A stretch of 9,648 nucleotides of DNA from Pseudomonadota bacterium (GCA_023410975.1 JAEYPG010000227.1:1-9648); one strand, 5' to 3'. Positions 1 to 6,266 are shown, counted from the first letter of the stretch. The notes: generated by a model from the letters alone, not told the origin. Made by a program: numbers and translations.

Positions 1-248
1 CTGCAGCGCAGCTGGCCGTGCAGCAGGCGCAGCAGCGTCGTCTTGCCACTGCCGTTGGCGCCCAGCAGCACGATGCGCTCGCCCGCGCGCACGCGCAGGC
101 CCATGGGCTGCAGCACCTGGCGCTCGCCCAGGCGCACGGCGGCGTCGCGCAACTCGATCAGCACCTCGTCGCGGCCCAACGCCGTACCGGCGCGGGCCTC
201 GGCGGCGGGGTCGGGCGGCAGCAGGCCCAGGTGCAGCGGCGCGTTCAC
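1..248 (-). CDS. tupC: ABC transporter ATP-binding protein, tungstate-type (N-terminal part, cut by window edge)
   Basis: Only the first 82 codons are in the window; the gene runs off the left edge. Read from a GTG at 248-246, the protein has a Walker A loop (GANGSGKTT, residues 63-71) preceded by the usual beta-strand pattern of an ABC ATPase, so it should bind and hydrolyse ATP at the cytoplasmic face of the importer. About 27 residues rich in Ala and Pro precede the ATPase fold. The GTG start overlaps the TGA stop of the permease as GTGA, a 4-base overlap that implies translational coupling and co-transcription; no ATG lies before codon 49, which supports the GTG. Signature motif, Walker B and H-loop lie outside the window. 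The family is certain; the tungstate assignment is inferred only from the partner permease, and molybdate or another anion is possible. Confidence 0.8.
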   Translation of the reverse strand, partial: MNAPLHLGLLPPDPAAEARAGTALGRDEVLIELRDAAVRLGERQVLQPMGLRVRAGERIVLLGANGSGKTTLLRLLHGQLRC

Positions 249-955
249 CGGGCCAGGCTTTCCGCCGGCTGCAGGCGGCGCAGCGTGGCGATGAAAAGGT
301 TGACCAGCGCGACCACTGCCAGCAGCAGCAGGCCCAGCGCCAGCGCCTGGGCCAGGTCGCCCTTGCTGGTCTCCAGCGCGATGGCGGTGGTCATGACGCG
401 GGTGATGCCGTCGATGTTGCCGCCCACGATCATCACCGCCCCCACCTCGCTGATGGCGCGGCCGAAGCCCGTGAGCAGCACCGTCATCAGCGCCATGCGC
501 TCGTGCACCAGCAGCAGCAGCGCGCTCTGCAGCGGCCCGGCGCCCATGGAGCGCAGCTGCTCGCCGTTGCCGCGCAGCGCGTCGGCCACGAGCTGGCGCG
601 TGAGCGCCGTCACCAGCGGCAGCACCAGCACCGTCTGCGCCACCACCATCGCCCCGGGCGTGAACAGCAGCCCGTACTGGCCCAGCGGCCCCGAGCGCGA
701 CAGCAGCAGATAGACGGTCAGCCCCACCACCACCGGCGGCAGCGCCAGCAGCGTGTTGAGCACCAACAGCAGCAGGCGCTGCCCCGGAAATCGGCTCACC
801 GCCAGCCAGGCGCCGCCGACCAGGCCCAGCACAGCGGCCAGCGCGCTCGCGGCGCCGCTGACCGACAAGGAGAGAAACACCACCTGCCACAGCCGCGCGT
901 CGGCGTGGGTGATGAGGGCGCCGGCCGCCTGCAGAGATTCGGTGAAACCGTTCAT
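245..955 (-). CDS. tupB: ABC transporter permease, tungstate type (TupB-like)
   Basis: A 236-residue inner-membrane protein with about five hydrophobic segments, roughly residues 24-53, 61-86, 99-118, 145-177 and 203-225. The cytoplasmic EAA-type coupling loop is around residues 138-173 (a Met-Gly-Ala-Gly start and an AISEVGA end), which docks on the ATPase. The conserved tail motif ALETSKGDLAQALALG (193-208) is, from memory of the family, typical of TupB tungstate permeases, and the length fits. It is the first gene of a minus-strand operon with the ATPase gene at 1-248. No substrate-binding protein (TupA) is in view; it may lie beyond the left edge. The ATG at 955 has no Shine-Dalgarno upstream, and a perfect TTGACA on the minus strand (1052-1047) lacks a well-placed -10. 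Tungstate is the best guess; molybdate cannot be excluded from sequence alone. Confidence 0.83.
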   Translation of the reverse strand: MNGFTESLQAAGALITHADARLWQVVFLSLSVSGAASALAAVLGLVGGAWLAVSRFPGQRLLLLVLNTLLALPPVVVGLTVYLLLSRSGPLGQYGLLFTPGAMVVAQTVLVLPLVTALTRQLVADALRGNGEQLRSMGAGPLQSALLLLVHERMALMTVLLTGFGRAISEVGAVMIVGGNIDGITRVMTTAIALETSKGDLAQALALGLLLLAVVALVNLFIATLRRLQPAESLAR

Positions 956-1087
956 GGACTACATCTGGGGGATTGCGCAGCGCGAAAAGCGGCCCGGCTG
1001 ACACATTGGGCCGGGATTGTCAGCGAGGCCCCGGCCCCCGGCGATATGTCAAGAAGTGCATAAGTCGCGGCGGCTACAGTGCCGCGC
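956..1087. promoter_or_regulatory. Divergent intergenic region between the tup-like operon and rsuA
   Basis: This 132-base region must carry promoters for both flanking genes. On the minus strand there is a perfect TTGACA at 1052-1047, but nothing resembling TATAAT follows at 16-18 bases (the nearest, GACAAT at 1021-1016, is 25 bases away). An inverted repeat, CGGCCC (990-995) and GGGCCG (1008-1013), forms a 6-bp stem that two G-U pairs extend inward, with an 8-base loop. I see no convincing ModE-type operator. Confidence 0.45.
1075..1080 (+). promoter_or_regulatory. Candidate -10 box for a leaderless rsuA transcript
   Basis: TACAGT matches 4 of 6 positions of TATAAT and ends 7 bases before the ATG at 1088. 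Transcription starting 6-8 bases after the box would begin at the start codon itself. There is no Shine-Dalgarno before the ATG, which fits. No good -35 is seen at 16-18 bases upstream, so this is tentative. Confidence 0.35.
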
Positions 1088-1795
1088 ATGCGATTGGCAC
1101 AAATTCTTTTTTCCCAAGGCTTCGGCACGCGGCGCGAGTGCGCCGGGCTGATCCTTTCCGAACTGGTCGAGGTGGACGGTGGCGTCGTGGACGACCCGGA
1201 CGCCGACTTCCCCACCGAGGGCCTGGCCTTCAAGGTGCGCGGCGAGCCGTGGCGCTATTTCGAGAAGGCGCTGGTGCTGCTGCACAAGCCCGCCGGCTAC
1301 GAGTGCTCGATGAAGCCCAAGCACCATCCCAGCGTGATGAGCCTGCTGCCGCCCCCGCTGCGCACGCGCGGCCTGCAGCCCGTGGGCCGGCTGGACGAGG
1401 ACACGACCGGTTTTCTGCTGCTCACCGACGACGGCGCGCTGCTGCACAAGCTGACCTCGCCCAGGCACCACGTGCCCAAGGTCTACGAGGTCACCCTGAA
1501 ACACCCGGTGGACGACACGCAGGTTCAGCGGCTGCTGGCCGGCGTGGTGCTGGACGACGACCCCGCGCCGGTGCGCGCGGCCGCCTGCGAAGCCACGGGC
1601 GAGCGCTCGATGCGGCTCACGCTGACCGAAGGCAAGTACCACCAGGTCAAGCGCATGGCCGCGGCGGTGAGCAACCGGGTGGAAGCGCTGCACCGCAGCG
1701 CGATGGGCTCGCTGGCGCTGGGCGAGCTGGCGCCGGGCAAGTGGCGCTGGGTGGAGGCGGAGGAACGGGCAGCGATCGGGTTGAAGGCCGGTTGA
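1088..1795 (+). CDS. rsuA: 16S rRNA pseudouridine(516) synthase RsuA family
   Basis: A 235-residue cytoplasmic enzyme that converts a uridine in rRNA to pseudouridine. Residues 1-55 form an S4-like RNA-binding domain starting MRLAQILFSQG. HKPAG is at 66-70, and the catalytic motif GRLDEDTTG is at 100-108, with Asp103 as the expected nucleophile. SPRHH (124-128) and a later EGKYHQVKRM motif match RsuA of E. coli closely as I recall it, and the length is near the family norm (about 231). RluE and RluB/F are relatives, but the complete S4 domain, short length and these motifs favour RsuA. I chose the ATG at 1088 because MRL is the usual family start; a GTG at 1079 would add only three residues and has no ribosome site. 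The gene appears monocistronic, divergent from tupB and convergent with the nuclease gene. Confidence 0.9.
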   Translation: MRLAQILFSQGFGTRRECAGLILSELVEVDGGVVDDPDADFPTEGLAFKVRGEPWRYFEKALVLLHKPAGYECSMKPKHHPSVMSLLPPPLRTRGLQPVGRLDEDTTGFLLLTDDGALLHKLTSPRHHVPKVYEVTLKHPVDDTQVQRLLAGVVLDDDPAPVRAAACEATGERSMRLTLTEGKYHQVKRMAAAVSNRVEALHRSAMGSLALGELAPGKWRWVEAEERAAIGLKAG

Positions 1796-1804
1796 GAGCG
1801 GCCA

Positions 1805-1818
1805 GGCCCATCAGGGCC
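1805..1818. terminator. Short dyad between convergent genes, possible bidirectional terminator
   Basis: GGCCC (1805-1809), loop ATCA, then GGGCC (1814-1818) is a perfect 5-bp stem placed between two convergent stop codons (rsuA ends 1795; the nuclease stop is 1811-1813, within the loop). Two further C-G pairs can form outside an A-A mismatch. There is no T-tract on either side, so intrinsic termination is doubtful; position is the main argument. Confidence 0.3.
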
Positions 1819-2677
1819 AGGGGCATTCCCTGGACGCATAGGCCTCGTTGAGCACGCGGGCCAGCCGCAGCCCGGCCAGGCCGATCTGGCGCATCAGGAT
1901 GGGCGTGGCGCGCTCAAGGTAGACATCGTCGAGCGCGGTGTCGGCCGGTACCCAGACTTGCTTGCCCAGCCCATGGCTGGCGTTGGCCCAGTCCACGGGC
2001 GATCCACCATCCACCGACGGCATCCGGGCCTCGGCCGAGGACAGCCAGCCGGCTTCCAGCTGCGCCACCAGCGCACCCCAGGTCGGGGCCAGCTTGTCGA
2101 GCAGGCCGTAGTCCCAGGCCGCATGCAGGTTCAGGGCAACGGGCTCCAGCTTGCACTTGTCGCCGCACAGCGGGCCTCGGGCCTGCAGCTTCACGGGCAC
2201 GCCGTTGCCGCCGCGGGCGTCGTCGTAGGCGTGCAGCGGCTGGTGGATGTCGCCCACCAGGTGCACGGTCCACTTCAGCGCTTCGCGCCGGGCCTCCGGC
2301 GTGGGCGCGCAGCGCAGGTCCTTGCGCAGCCGCTGCAGCTGGGCCACCACGCAGGCATCGGGCGCCTCGGGCTTGCCGCAGTGCCGGGCCGGGTCGTAAG
2401 CCGCGTCCTTGCCCGGGATGCTCGCGAAATGCCACAGGCCCGTGGCCGGCTGCCGGGAGCGGATCTCGTCCGCCCAGCTCGCCACGGACGCCAGCGACCA
2501 GCCCGGCCCCAGGAGCTCGGCCACCTGCGCGGCAGCCGCGGGCGTGAGCCGGTGCTGGGCGATCTCCGCCACGGCGGAATGGCCGGCATGGCCCCAGGCG
2601 AAGGCGGAAGGGCTGGCAGCAGCAAGGGCGAAAGGCAGAAGCAGCTTGAGCATGGCGGTGGGTTTGGAATGGGACAT
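1811..2677 (-). CDS. Secreted S1/P1-type zinc nuclease
   Basis: A 288-residue exported phosphodiesterase of the S1/P1 family, which in known members cuts single-stranded DNA or RNA and removes 3'-phosphates using three zinc ions. A signal peptide (hydrophobic about 10-22) ends in SAFA, giving a mature protein that begins with Trp28, the N-terminal zinc ligand of this family. The other ligands are all present with family spacing: His33, Asp70 (SWADEIR), His83 (WHF), His139, Asp143 and His149 in HLVGDIHQPLH, then His185 and Asp189 (LHAAWD). Several cysteines (100, 109, 123, 171, 175) could form disulfides, consistent with the periplasm or outside. The start is uncertain: neither the ATG at 2677 nor the in-frame ATG at 2653 (codon 9, giving a tidier signal peptide) has a Shine-Dalgarno. 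It lies 124 bases downstream of the NUP-family gene, so products of one could feed the other. Confidence 0.93.
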   Translation of the reverse strand: MSHSKPTAMLKLLLPFALAAASPSAFAWGHAGHSAVAEIAQHRLTPAAAAQVAELLGPGWSLASVASWADEIRSRQPATGLWHFASIPGKDAAYDPARHCGKPEAPDACVVAQLQRLRKDLRCAPTPEARREALKWTVHLVGDIHQPLHAYDDARGGNGVPVKLQARGPLCGDKCKLEPVALNLHAAWDYGLLDKLAPTWGALVAQLEAGWLSSAEARMPSVDGGSPVDWANASHGLGKQVWVPADTALDDVYLERATPILMRQIGLAGLRLARVLNEAYASRECPWP

Positions 2678-2742
2678 AGAGGAGCGGCGCCATCAGGACA
2701 GGCGGCCATTCACCAATGGTTTTCCAGCCAGCACCTGCAAGC

Positions 2743-2772
2743 GGGGCCGCCCCGGACTATTTGGACGGCCCC
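2743..2772. other. Perfect 7-bp inverted repeat between the NUP and nuclease genes
   Basis: GGGGCCG (2743-2749) and CGGCCCC (2766-2772) pair perfectly around a 16-base spacer. It lies 29 bases past the NUP stop codon and 65 bases before the nuclease start, so it could be a processing or termination hairpin. There is no T-run after it in the direction of transcription. The rest of the 124-base gap (2678-2801) holds a small CCATT/AATGG dyad at 2706-2719 and no clear promoter. Confidence 0.4.
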
Positions 2773-2801
2773 ATGAGAGCCGCGTTTTCGTGGAATGGCC
2801 C

Positions 2802-3875
2802 TCAAGGCGCCGGCACGCCGTCCTTCCACTGCGGCCAGTTGCCGACGATGTCCCGCACCACCGGCCAAGCCGCGTTGTAGAGATTGGCCGTGGCCGCGGG
2901 ATAACCGCCGGACTTGGTATTGAGCGAATCCAGCGCCGACTGGCCTGGGCGCGGCCGGTCGAAATTGGAGCCGGTGCGCATCACGGCCACGCGCTTGAGG
3001 TTGAGGCGCCCGGCGATGGCGCCGCGCCGCAGCGCCTCGAACACCGCGTTGTCCTCCTGCTGCGTGGTGCAGTAGGTGCCTTGGCCGTCGGTGAGCAGTG
3101 CGGTCCACTTGGCGGCCCAGTTGCCCAGGATCTCGCCGTGCCAGTAGGTGTCGCCGCTGGCGGTGTCGCACTGGATCACCGAGGGCGCCGCCTGGGCCGC
3201 GGCCTGCGGGTATTGGGCCCGGTAGGCCTGCGCCCCGGCCGTGTCGGCCAGCGTGGCGCCGCGCGAGAGTTGAAGGGCCTTCTGCAGCAGGGCCTCGTCC
3301 ACGCGGAAAAGCTCCGTGCCGTAGCGCAGCGGCGGCTTGACGTCCGGATTGGGCGACTTGATGCCGAAATAGCCGAAGGCCCAGTCGGCCGGTTTCTCGC
3401 GGGCATCAAATTCATGCGCCAGGCCGAAATCCACCACGTAGCGCGCCCAGGTCGCCGAACCCACCGTTCCCACGTTCGGATTGATGCCGCCGACGCCGGT
3501 GACCAGGAAATAGGTTTTCGACAAATCGAAGGGCCCGTTGAATACCGCCGCCATGGTGGAAGCCGCGGCATTCGAATGGCCCATGTCGGTGGTCATCAGG
3601 CACACGTCGTCATCGGTGCACTGGACCGTGGGGAAATTGGAAGACAGGCCGGGGACTTTGTATATCCGGGTCCAGTTCAGCTTGGGCTGCCAAGCCTGGG
3701 CCTCGGGGCCGTACAGGGTGATGAGGAGGACTTTCACCGGACGTTGCGCACCGCCTTCCGCAACAGCACTCTCTTGAACCGGTACAGCCGAATCGAGAGG
3801 CACAGCGGCGCAGGCAGCCAGCAGCGACATGACAGGCCAGAGAGCCCAAACACGGTATTTGCCGCTTCCGTCCAC
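2802..3875 (-). CDS. Purine nucleoside permease (NUP) family lipoprotein
   Basis: A 357-residue protein of the family called purine nucleoside permease (PF06516), known from Candida NUP and related by fold to nucleoside phosphorylases. Family stretches visible are VLLITLYGPEAQAW, FPTVQC, TTDMGHSNAAAS, LVTGVGGINPNVGTVGSATW and VMRTGSNFDRP. The N-terminus is a lipoprotein signal with lipobox LAAC; the modified Cys is residue 22 from this start (28 from the longer one). No other membrane span is evident, so it is more likely a lipid-anchored nucleoside-binding or nucleoside-cleaving protein than a channel. I prefer the GTG at 3875 because AAAAGGAG sits 5 bases before it; the ATG at 3893 extends the protein by six residues but has only AGG touching the start. 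The gene lies upstream of the nuclease and downstream of an MFS gene on the same strand. Its codons are visibly less GC-biased than those of ileS (more AAA, GAA, ATT). Catalytic residues cannot be named with confidence. Confidence 0.88.
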   Translation of the reverse strand: MDGSGKYRVWALWPVMSLLAACAAVPLDSAVPVQESAVAEGGAQRPVKVLLITLYGPEAQAWQPKLNWTRIYKVPGLSSNFPTVQCTDDDVCLMTTDMGHSNAAASTMAAVFNGPFDLSKTYFLVTGVGGINPNVGTVGSATWARYVVDFGLAHEFDAREKPADWAFGYFGIKSPNPDVKPPLRYGTELFRVDEALLQKALQLSRGATLADTAGAQAYRAQYPQAAAQAAPSVIQCDTASGDTYWHGEILGNWAAKWTALLTDGQGTYCTTQQEDNAVFEALRRGAIAGRLNLKRVAVMRTGSNFDRPRPGQSALDSLNTKSGGYPAATANLYNAAWPVVRDIVGNWPQWKDGVPAP

Positions 3876-3880
3876 AGTCA

Positions 3881-3888
3881 CTCCTTTT
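3881..3888 (-). promoter_or_regulatory. Strong Shine-Dalgarno that favours a GTG start for the NUP-family gene
   Basis: Read on the minus strand, AAAAGGAG is followed by TGACT and then GTG at 3875. This is the best ribosome-binding site in the window and sits inside the longer ORF that begins at the ATG at 3893, so it argues that the annotated start should be the GTG. Confidence 0.6.
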
Positions 3889-3898
3889 GACATCCTGA

Positions 3899-3916
3899 AT
3901 ATTCAAAACTGAATAT
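3899..3916. promoter_or_regulatory. AT-rich perfect dyad upstream of the NUP-family gene (candidate operator/promoter)
   Basis: ATATTCA (3899-3905), a 4-base spacer AAAC, and TGAATAT (3910-3916) form a perfect 7-bp inverted repeat. TGAATAT also occurs at 3896-3902, so the 8-base palindrome GAATATTC (3897-3904) overlaps the left arm. It is an AT island in very GC-rich DNA, lying between the MFS stop codon and the NUP start. GAATAT on the minus strand (3904-3899) could serve as a -10, with only a weak -35 (CCGACC). A regulator binding site or promoter is a reasonable inference. Confidence 0.45.
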
Positions 3917-3941
3917 CCGACAGGTCGGCCACGCGCACGTC

Positions 3942-5141
3942 TCACGCGCCCCGTTTCACCAGCGGCCTCAGCAACACCAGCCCCACCACCGGCCCCAGCC
4001 CCAGCCACGGCAGCAGCTGCCCCAGCGGGTAGCTCTGCGCCAGCCGCACGAACAGCTCGATGCTCAGCACCGAGATGGAGAAGCCGATGCAGTTCACCAG
4101 TGTCAGCACGCTGCCCACGGCCTCGCGCGGGGCGTTCTGGGCGGTGAGCGCGGAGAACTGCGGCGAGTCCGGCGAAACGGTGAAGCCCCAGGCCAGCAGC
4201 CACAGCATGAACAGCGCGTCGCCCGCGTGCAGCGCCCACGGCGCCAGGAAGCAGCACGCCCCGCTGCCCGCGATGAAGAAGCCCGCCACCCGCGCGCTGC
4301 CGAAGCGCCGCACCACCAGCCCGCCCAGCACCGAGCCCAGCGCGCCGAGGGCGATCACCGCGAAGGAGCGCCACGACTGCGCCGACCCTGCCCAGCGCGT
4401 GCCCACGATGGCCGGCACCAGCACCCAGAAGGTGTAGAGCTCCCACATGTGGCCGAAGTAGCCGCCGGCCGAGGCGCGCACCTTCAGATCGCGCCAGATG
4501 CACGACAGCCCGGTCCAGTGCAGCTTCGCCGGCTTGCGCGCCCCGGGGCCGTCGGGCACCAGCGCGTACAGCAGCAGCCCGCCGCCGGCCGCCAGCGCGG
4601 CCACGCACCACATCACCTGCTGCCAGGGCCAGTGCGTGCCCAGCGCGCGCAGCGCGTGCGGCGCGGCGGTGCCCAGCATCAGCGCGCCCACCATCAGGCC
4701 CAGCGCGTTGCCCAGGCCGCGCGTCCACCAGCTGGCAGCGATCTTCATGCCCACCGGGTAGATGCCGGCCAGGAAGAAGCCGGTCAGGCCCCGCAGCACC
4801 AGCAGCCCCGTCCACGACGGCGGCAGCACCGCCGCCAGCACCGTGCAGGCCGCGCCGGCCAGCGCGCACAGCAGGAACACCAGCCGCGCCGACCAGCGGT
4901 CGGCAATGGCCAGCAGCGCGAACACCAGCGTGCCGGCGATGAAGCCCAGCTGCACCACGGAGGTCAGGCTCCCCACCGCCGAGGCCGGCAGGTCCAGCTC
5001 GCGCTGCAGCTCGGGCATCACCGCGTTGACGGCGAACCACAGCGAGGTGCCGGCGAACTGCGACACGGTGATCACGGGCAGGATGCGCCGCGGCACGGGC
5101 GCGTCCACGGCAAGCGGGGTCGAAGCGGAAGTCGAGGCCAT
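3942..5141 (-). CDS. Major facilitator superfamily (MFS) transporter
   Basis: A 399-residue inner-membrane transporter with about twelve hydrophobic segments. The motif-A loop between helices 2 and 3 is around residues 79-88 (IADRWSARLV), and its counterpart in the second half is around 273-285 (GGLVVRRFGSARV). A helix-4/5 stretch, YPVGMKIAASWW (128-139), is followed by a Gly-rich helix. The start is the ATG at 5141: the ORF extends to 5192, but the extra 17 residues do not look like transporter sequence. There is no Shine-Dalgarno; CATAAG, 10 bases upstream of the ATG on the minus strand, could be a -10 for a nearly leaderless message. The gene is divergent from ribF and lies 48-66 bases upstream of the NUP gene on the same strand. 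The substrate cannot be read from sequence; nucleosides or bases released by the downstream enzymes are a possibility only by context. Confidence 0.87.
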   Translation of the reverse strand: MASTSASTPLAVDAPVPRRILPVITVSQFAGTSLWFAVNAVMPELQRELDLPASAVGSLTSVVQLGFIAGTLVFALLAIADRWSARLVFLLCALAGAACTVLAAVLPPSWTGLLVLRGLTGFFLAGIYPVGMKIAASWWTRGLGNALGLMVGALMLGTAAPHALRALGTHWPWQQVMWCVAALAAGGGLLLYALVPDGPGARKPAKLHWTGLSCIWRDLKVRASAGGYFGHMWELYTFWVLVPAIVGTRWAGSAQSWRSFAVIALGALGSVLGGLVVRRFGSARVAGFFIAGSGACCFLAPWALHAGDALFMLWLLAWGFTVSPDSPQFSALTAQNAPREAVGSVLTLVNCIGFSISVLSIELFVRLAQSYPLGQLLPWLGLGPVVGLVLLRPLVKRGA

Positions 5142-5269
5142 GGCGCGGCAGCTTATGCGGTAAATGCATGAGCACGGCGCGCCGCGCGCCATGCCGCGAT
5201 TCGGCCGTGACGCAGTACCAAGGCCCTGGCGCCGCGGGACGGGTTTGTCCGGACCGCGATAATCGGCCC
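5142..5269. promoter_or_regulatory. Divergent promoter region between the MFS gene and ribF, with ribF -10 box
   Basis: On the plus strand GATAAT (5258-5263, 5 of 6 matches to TATAAT) is followed by six bases and the ribF ATG at 5270, with no Shine-Dalgarno; transcription would begin at or next to the start codon. On the minus strand CATAAG lies 10 bases before the MFS ATG. No consensus -35 is seen for either. An open frame extends ribF upstream to 5168, but those codons would overlap this promoter. Confidence 0.5.
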
Positions 5270-6232
5270 ATGCGCGTCTTCCGCGGTTTCAACCATCCCG
5301 GCATTGCGAGCGCCTGCGCGCTCACCATCGGCAACTTCGACGGCGTCCATCGCGGCCACCAGGCGATGCTGGCGCTGCTTACCAACGAGGCCCGCCATCG
5401 CGGGCTGCCCAGCTGCGTGCTCACCTTCGAGCCGCACCCGCGCGACTTCTTCGCCAAGCGCACGGGGCAGCCGCAGCTCGCGCCGGCGCGCATCGCCAAC
5501 CTGCGCGACAAGCTCACCGAGCTGGAGCGCTGCGGCATCGACCAGGCGGTGGTGCTGCGCTTCGACCAGCGCTTCGCCGCGCTGTCGCCGCAGTCCTTCG
5601 TGGACGAGGTGCTGGTGCAGGGCCTGCACGCGCGCTACGTGCTCGTGGGCGACGACTTCTGCTACGGCGCGCGCCGCGCCGGCGACTACGCCACGCTCGA
5701 CGCCGCGGGCGACGCCGCCGGCTTCGACGTGGCGCGCATGCTCAGCTACGAGGTGCACGGGCTGCGCGTCTCCAGCTCGGCGGTGCGCGAGGCGCTGGCG
5801 CAGGGCAACCTGGAGCAGGCCGCCGTGCTGCTGGGCCGTCCCTACAGCATCAGCGGCCACGTGATGCACGGGCGCAAGCTCGGCCGCGACCTGGGCTTCA
5901 GGACGCTCAACCTGCGCTTCGACCATCCCAAGCCGGCCGTCATGGGCATTTTCGTGGTGCGCGTGCACGGCCTCACCGAAGCGCCCCTGCCCGGCGTGGC
6001 CAGCCTGGGCGTGCGCCCCACGGTGGAGGACGCCGGGCGCGTGCTGCTGGAGACGCACTGCCTGGAGTGGCCGCTGGCGCTGGACGCCGGCTACGGCCGC
6101 TGCATCCGCGTGGAGCTGCTGCACAAGCTGCACGACGAGCGCCGCTACCCCTCGCTGGAGGCGCTGCGCCAGGCCATCGCGCAGGACGAGGCCGACGCGC
6201 GGGCCTGGCTCGCGGCGCATCCGGGCCTCTGA
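5270..6232 (+). CDS. ribF: Bifunctional riboflavin kinase / FAD synthetase
   Basis: A 320-residue cytoplasmic enzyme that phosphorylates riboflavin to FMN and adenylates FMN to FAD, both using ATP. The N-terminal adenylyltransferase domain (about 1-185) shows GNFDGVHRGH (21-30, the HxGH-type nucleotide site), FEPHPRDFF (53-61), VGDDFCYGARRAGD (126-139) and SSSAVREAL (168-176). The C-terminal kinase domain (about 186-310) shows GRPYSISGHV, LGFRTLN (208-214), MGIFVV (225-230), SLGVRPTV (245-252) and the expected catalytic Glu261 in LETHCLEW. The kinase motif is usually FPTxN; here Arg replaces the Pro, while the Thr and Asn are kept. The start at 5270 is chosen because MRVFRGF is the usual family beginning and a -10 box lies just upstream. 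Length matches the family (about 310). It heads the conserved ribF-ileS-lspA cluster. Confidence 0.96.
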   Translation: MRVFRGFNHPGIASACALTIGNFDGVHRGHQAMLALLTNEARHRGLPSCVLTFEPHPRDFFAKRTGQPQLAPARIANLRDKLTELERCGIDQAVVLRFDQRFAALSPQSFVDEVLVQGLHARYVLVGDDFCYGARRAGDYATLDAAGDAAGFDVARMLSYEVHGLRVSSSAVREALAQGNLEQAAVLLGRPYSISGHVMHGRKLGRDLGFRTLNLRFDHPKPAVMGIFVVRVHGLTEAPLPGVASLGVRPTVEDAGRVLLETHCLEWPLALDAGYGRCIRVELLHKLHDERRYPSLEALRQAIAQDEADARAWLAAHPGL

Positions 6233-6266
6233 GCCGCGGCGCCGGGCCGTGCCGCGGGTGCGGCCC

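Noticed and set aside
1043..1068. A possible ModE-like operator (CGATATGT ... CATAAGTCG) before the tungstate-type operon.
   Set aside because: Only the outer CGA and scattered bases are symmetric; the half-sites do not match well enough to claim a ModE box.
2706..2723. CCATT-CACC-AATGG followed by TTTT on the plus strand, resembling a small terminator.
   Set aside because: The stem is only 5 bp, and no plus-strand gene ends before it; in the direction of actual transcription there is no T-run.
2409..3890. A 493-codon plus-strand frame across the nuclease and NUP genes.
   Set aside because: It is antisense to two genes with clear family motifs and shows no domain of its own.
4227..5171. A 314-codon plus-strand frame opposite the MFS gene, very rich in Gln, Arg and His.
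   Set aside because: It is a composition shadow of the MFS gene; the repetitive look comes from complement of Leu/Ala/Gly codons.
5168..5269. A 34-codon upstream extension of ribF.
   Set aside because: It does not resemble RibF, covers the divergent promoter region with the GATAAT box, and the family start is at 5270.
3610..5538. A 642-codon minus-strand frame overlapping the MFS gene, its promoter and part of the NUP gene.
   Set aside because: It runs through two well-supported genes in another frame and has Arg/Gly/Ala-rich composition with no recognisable fold.
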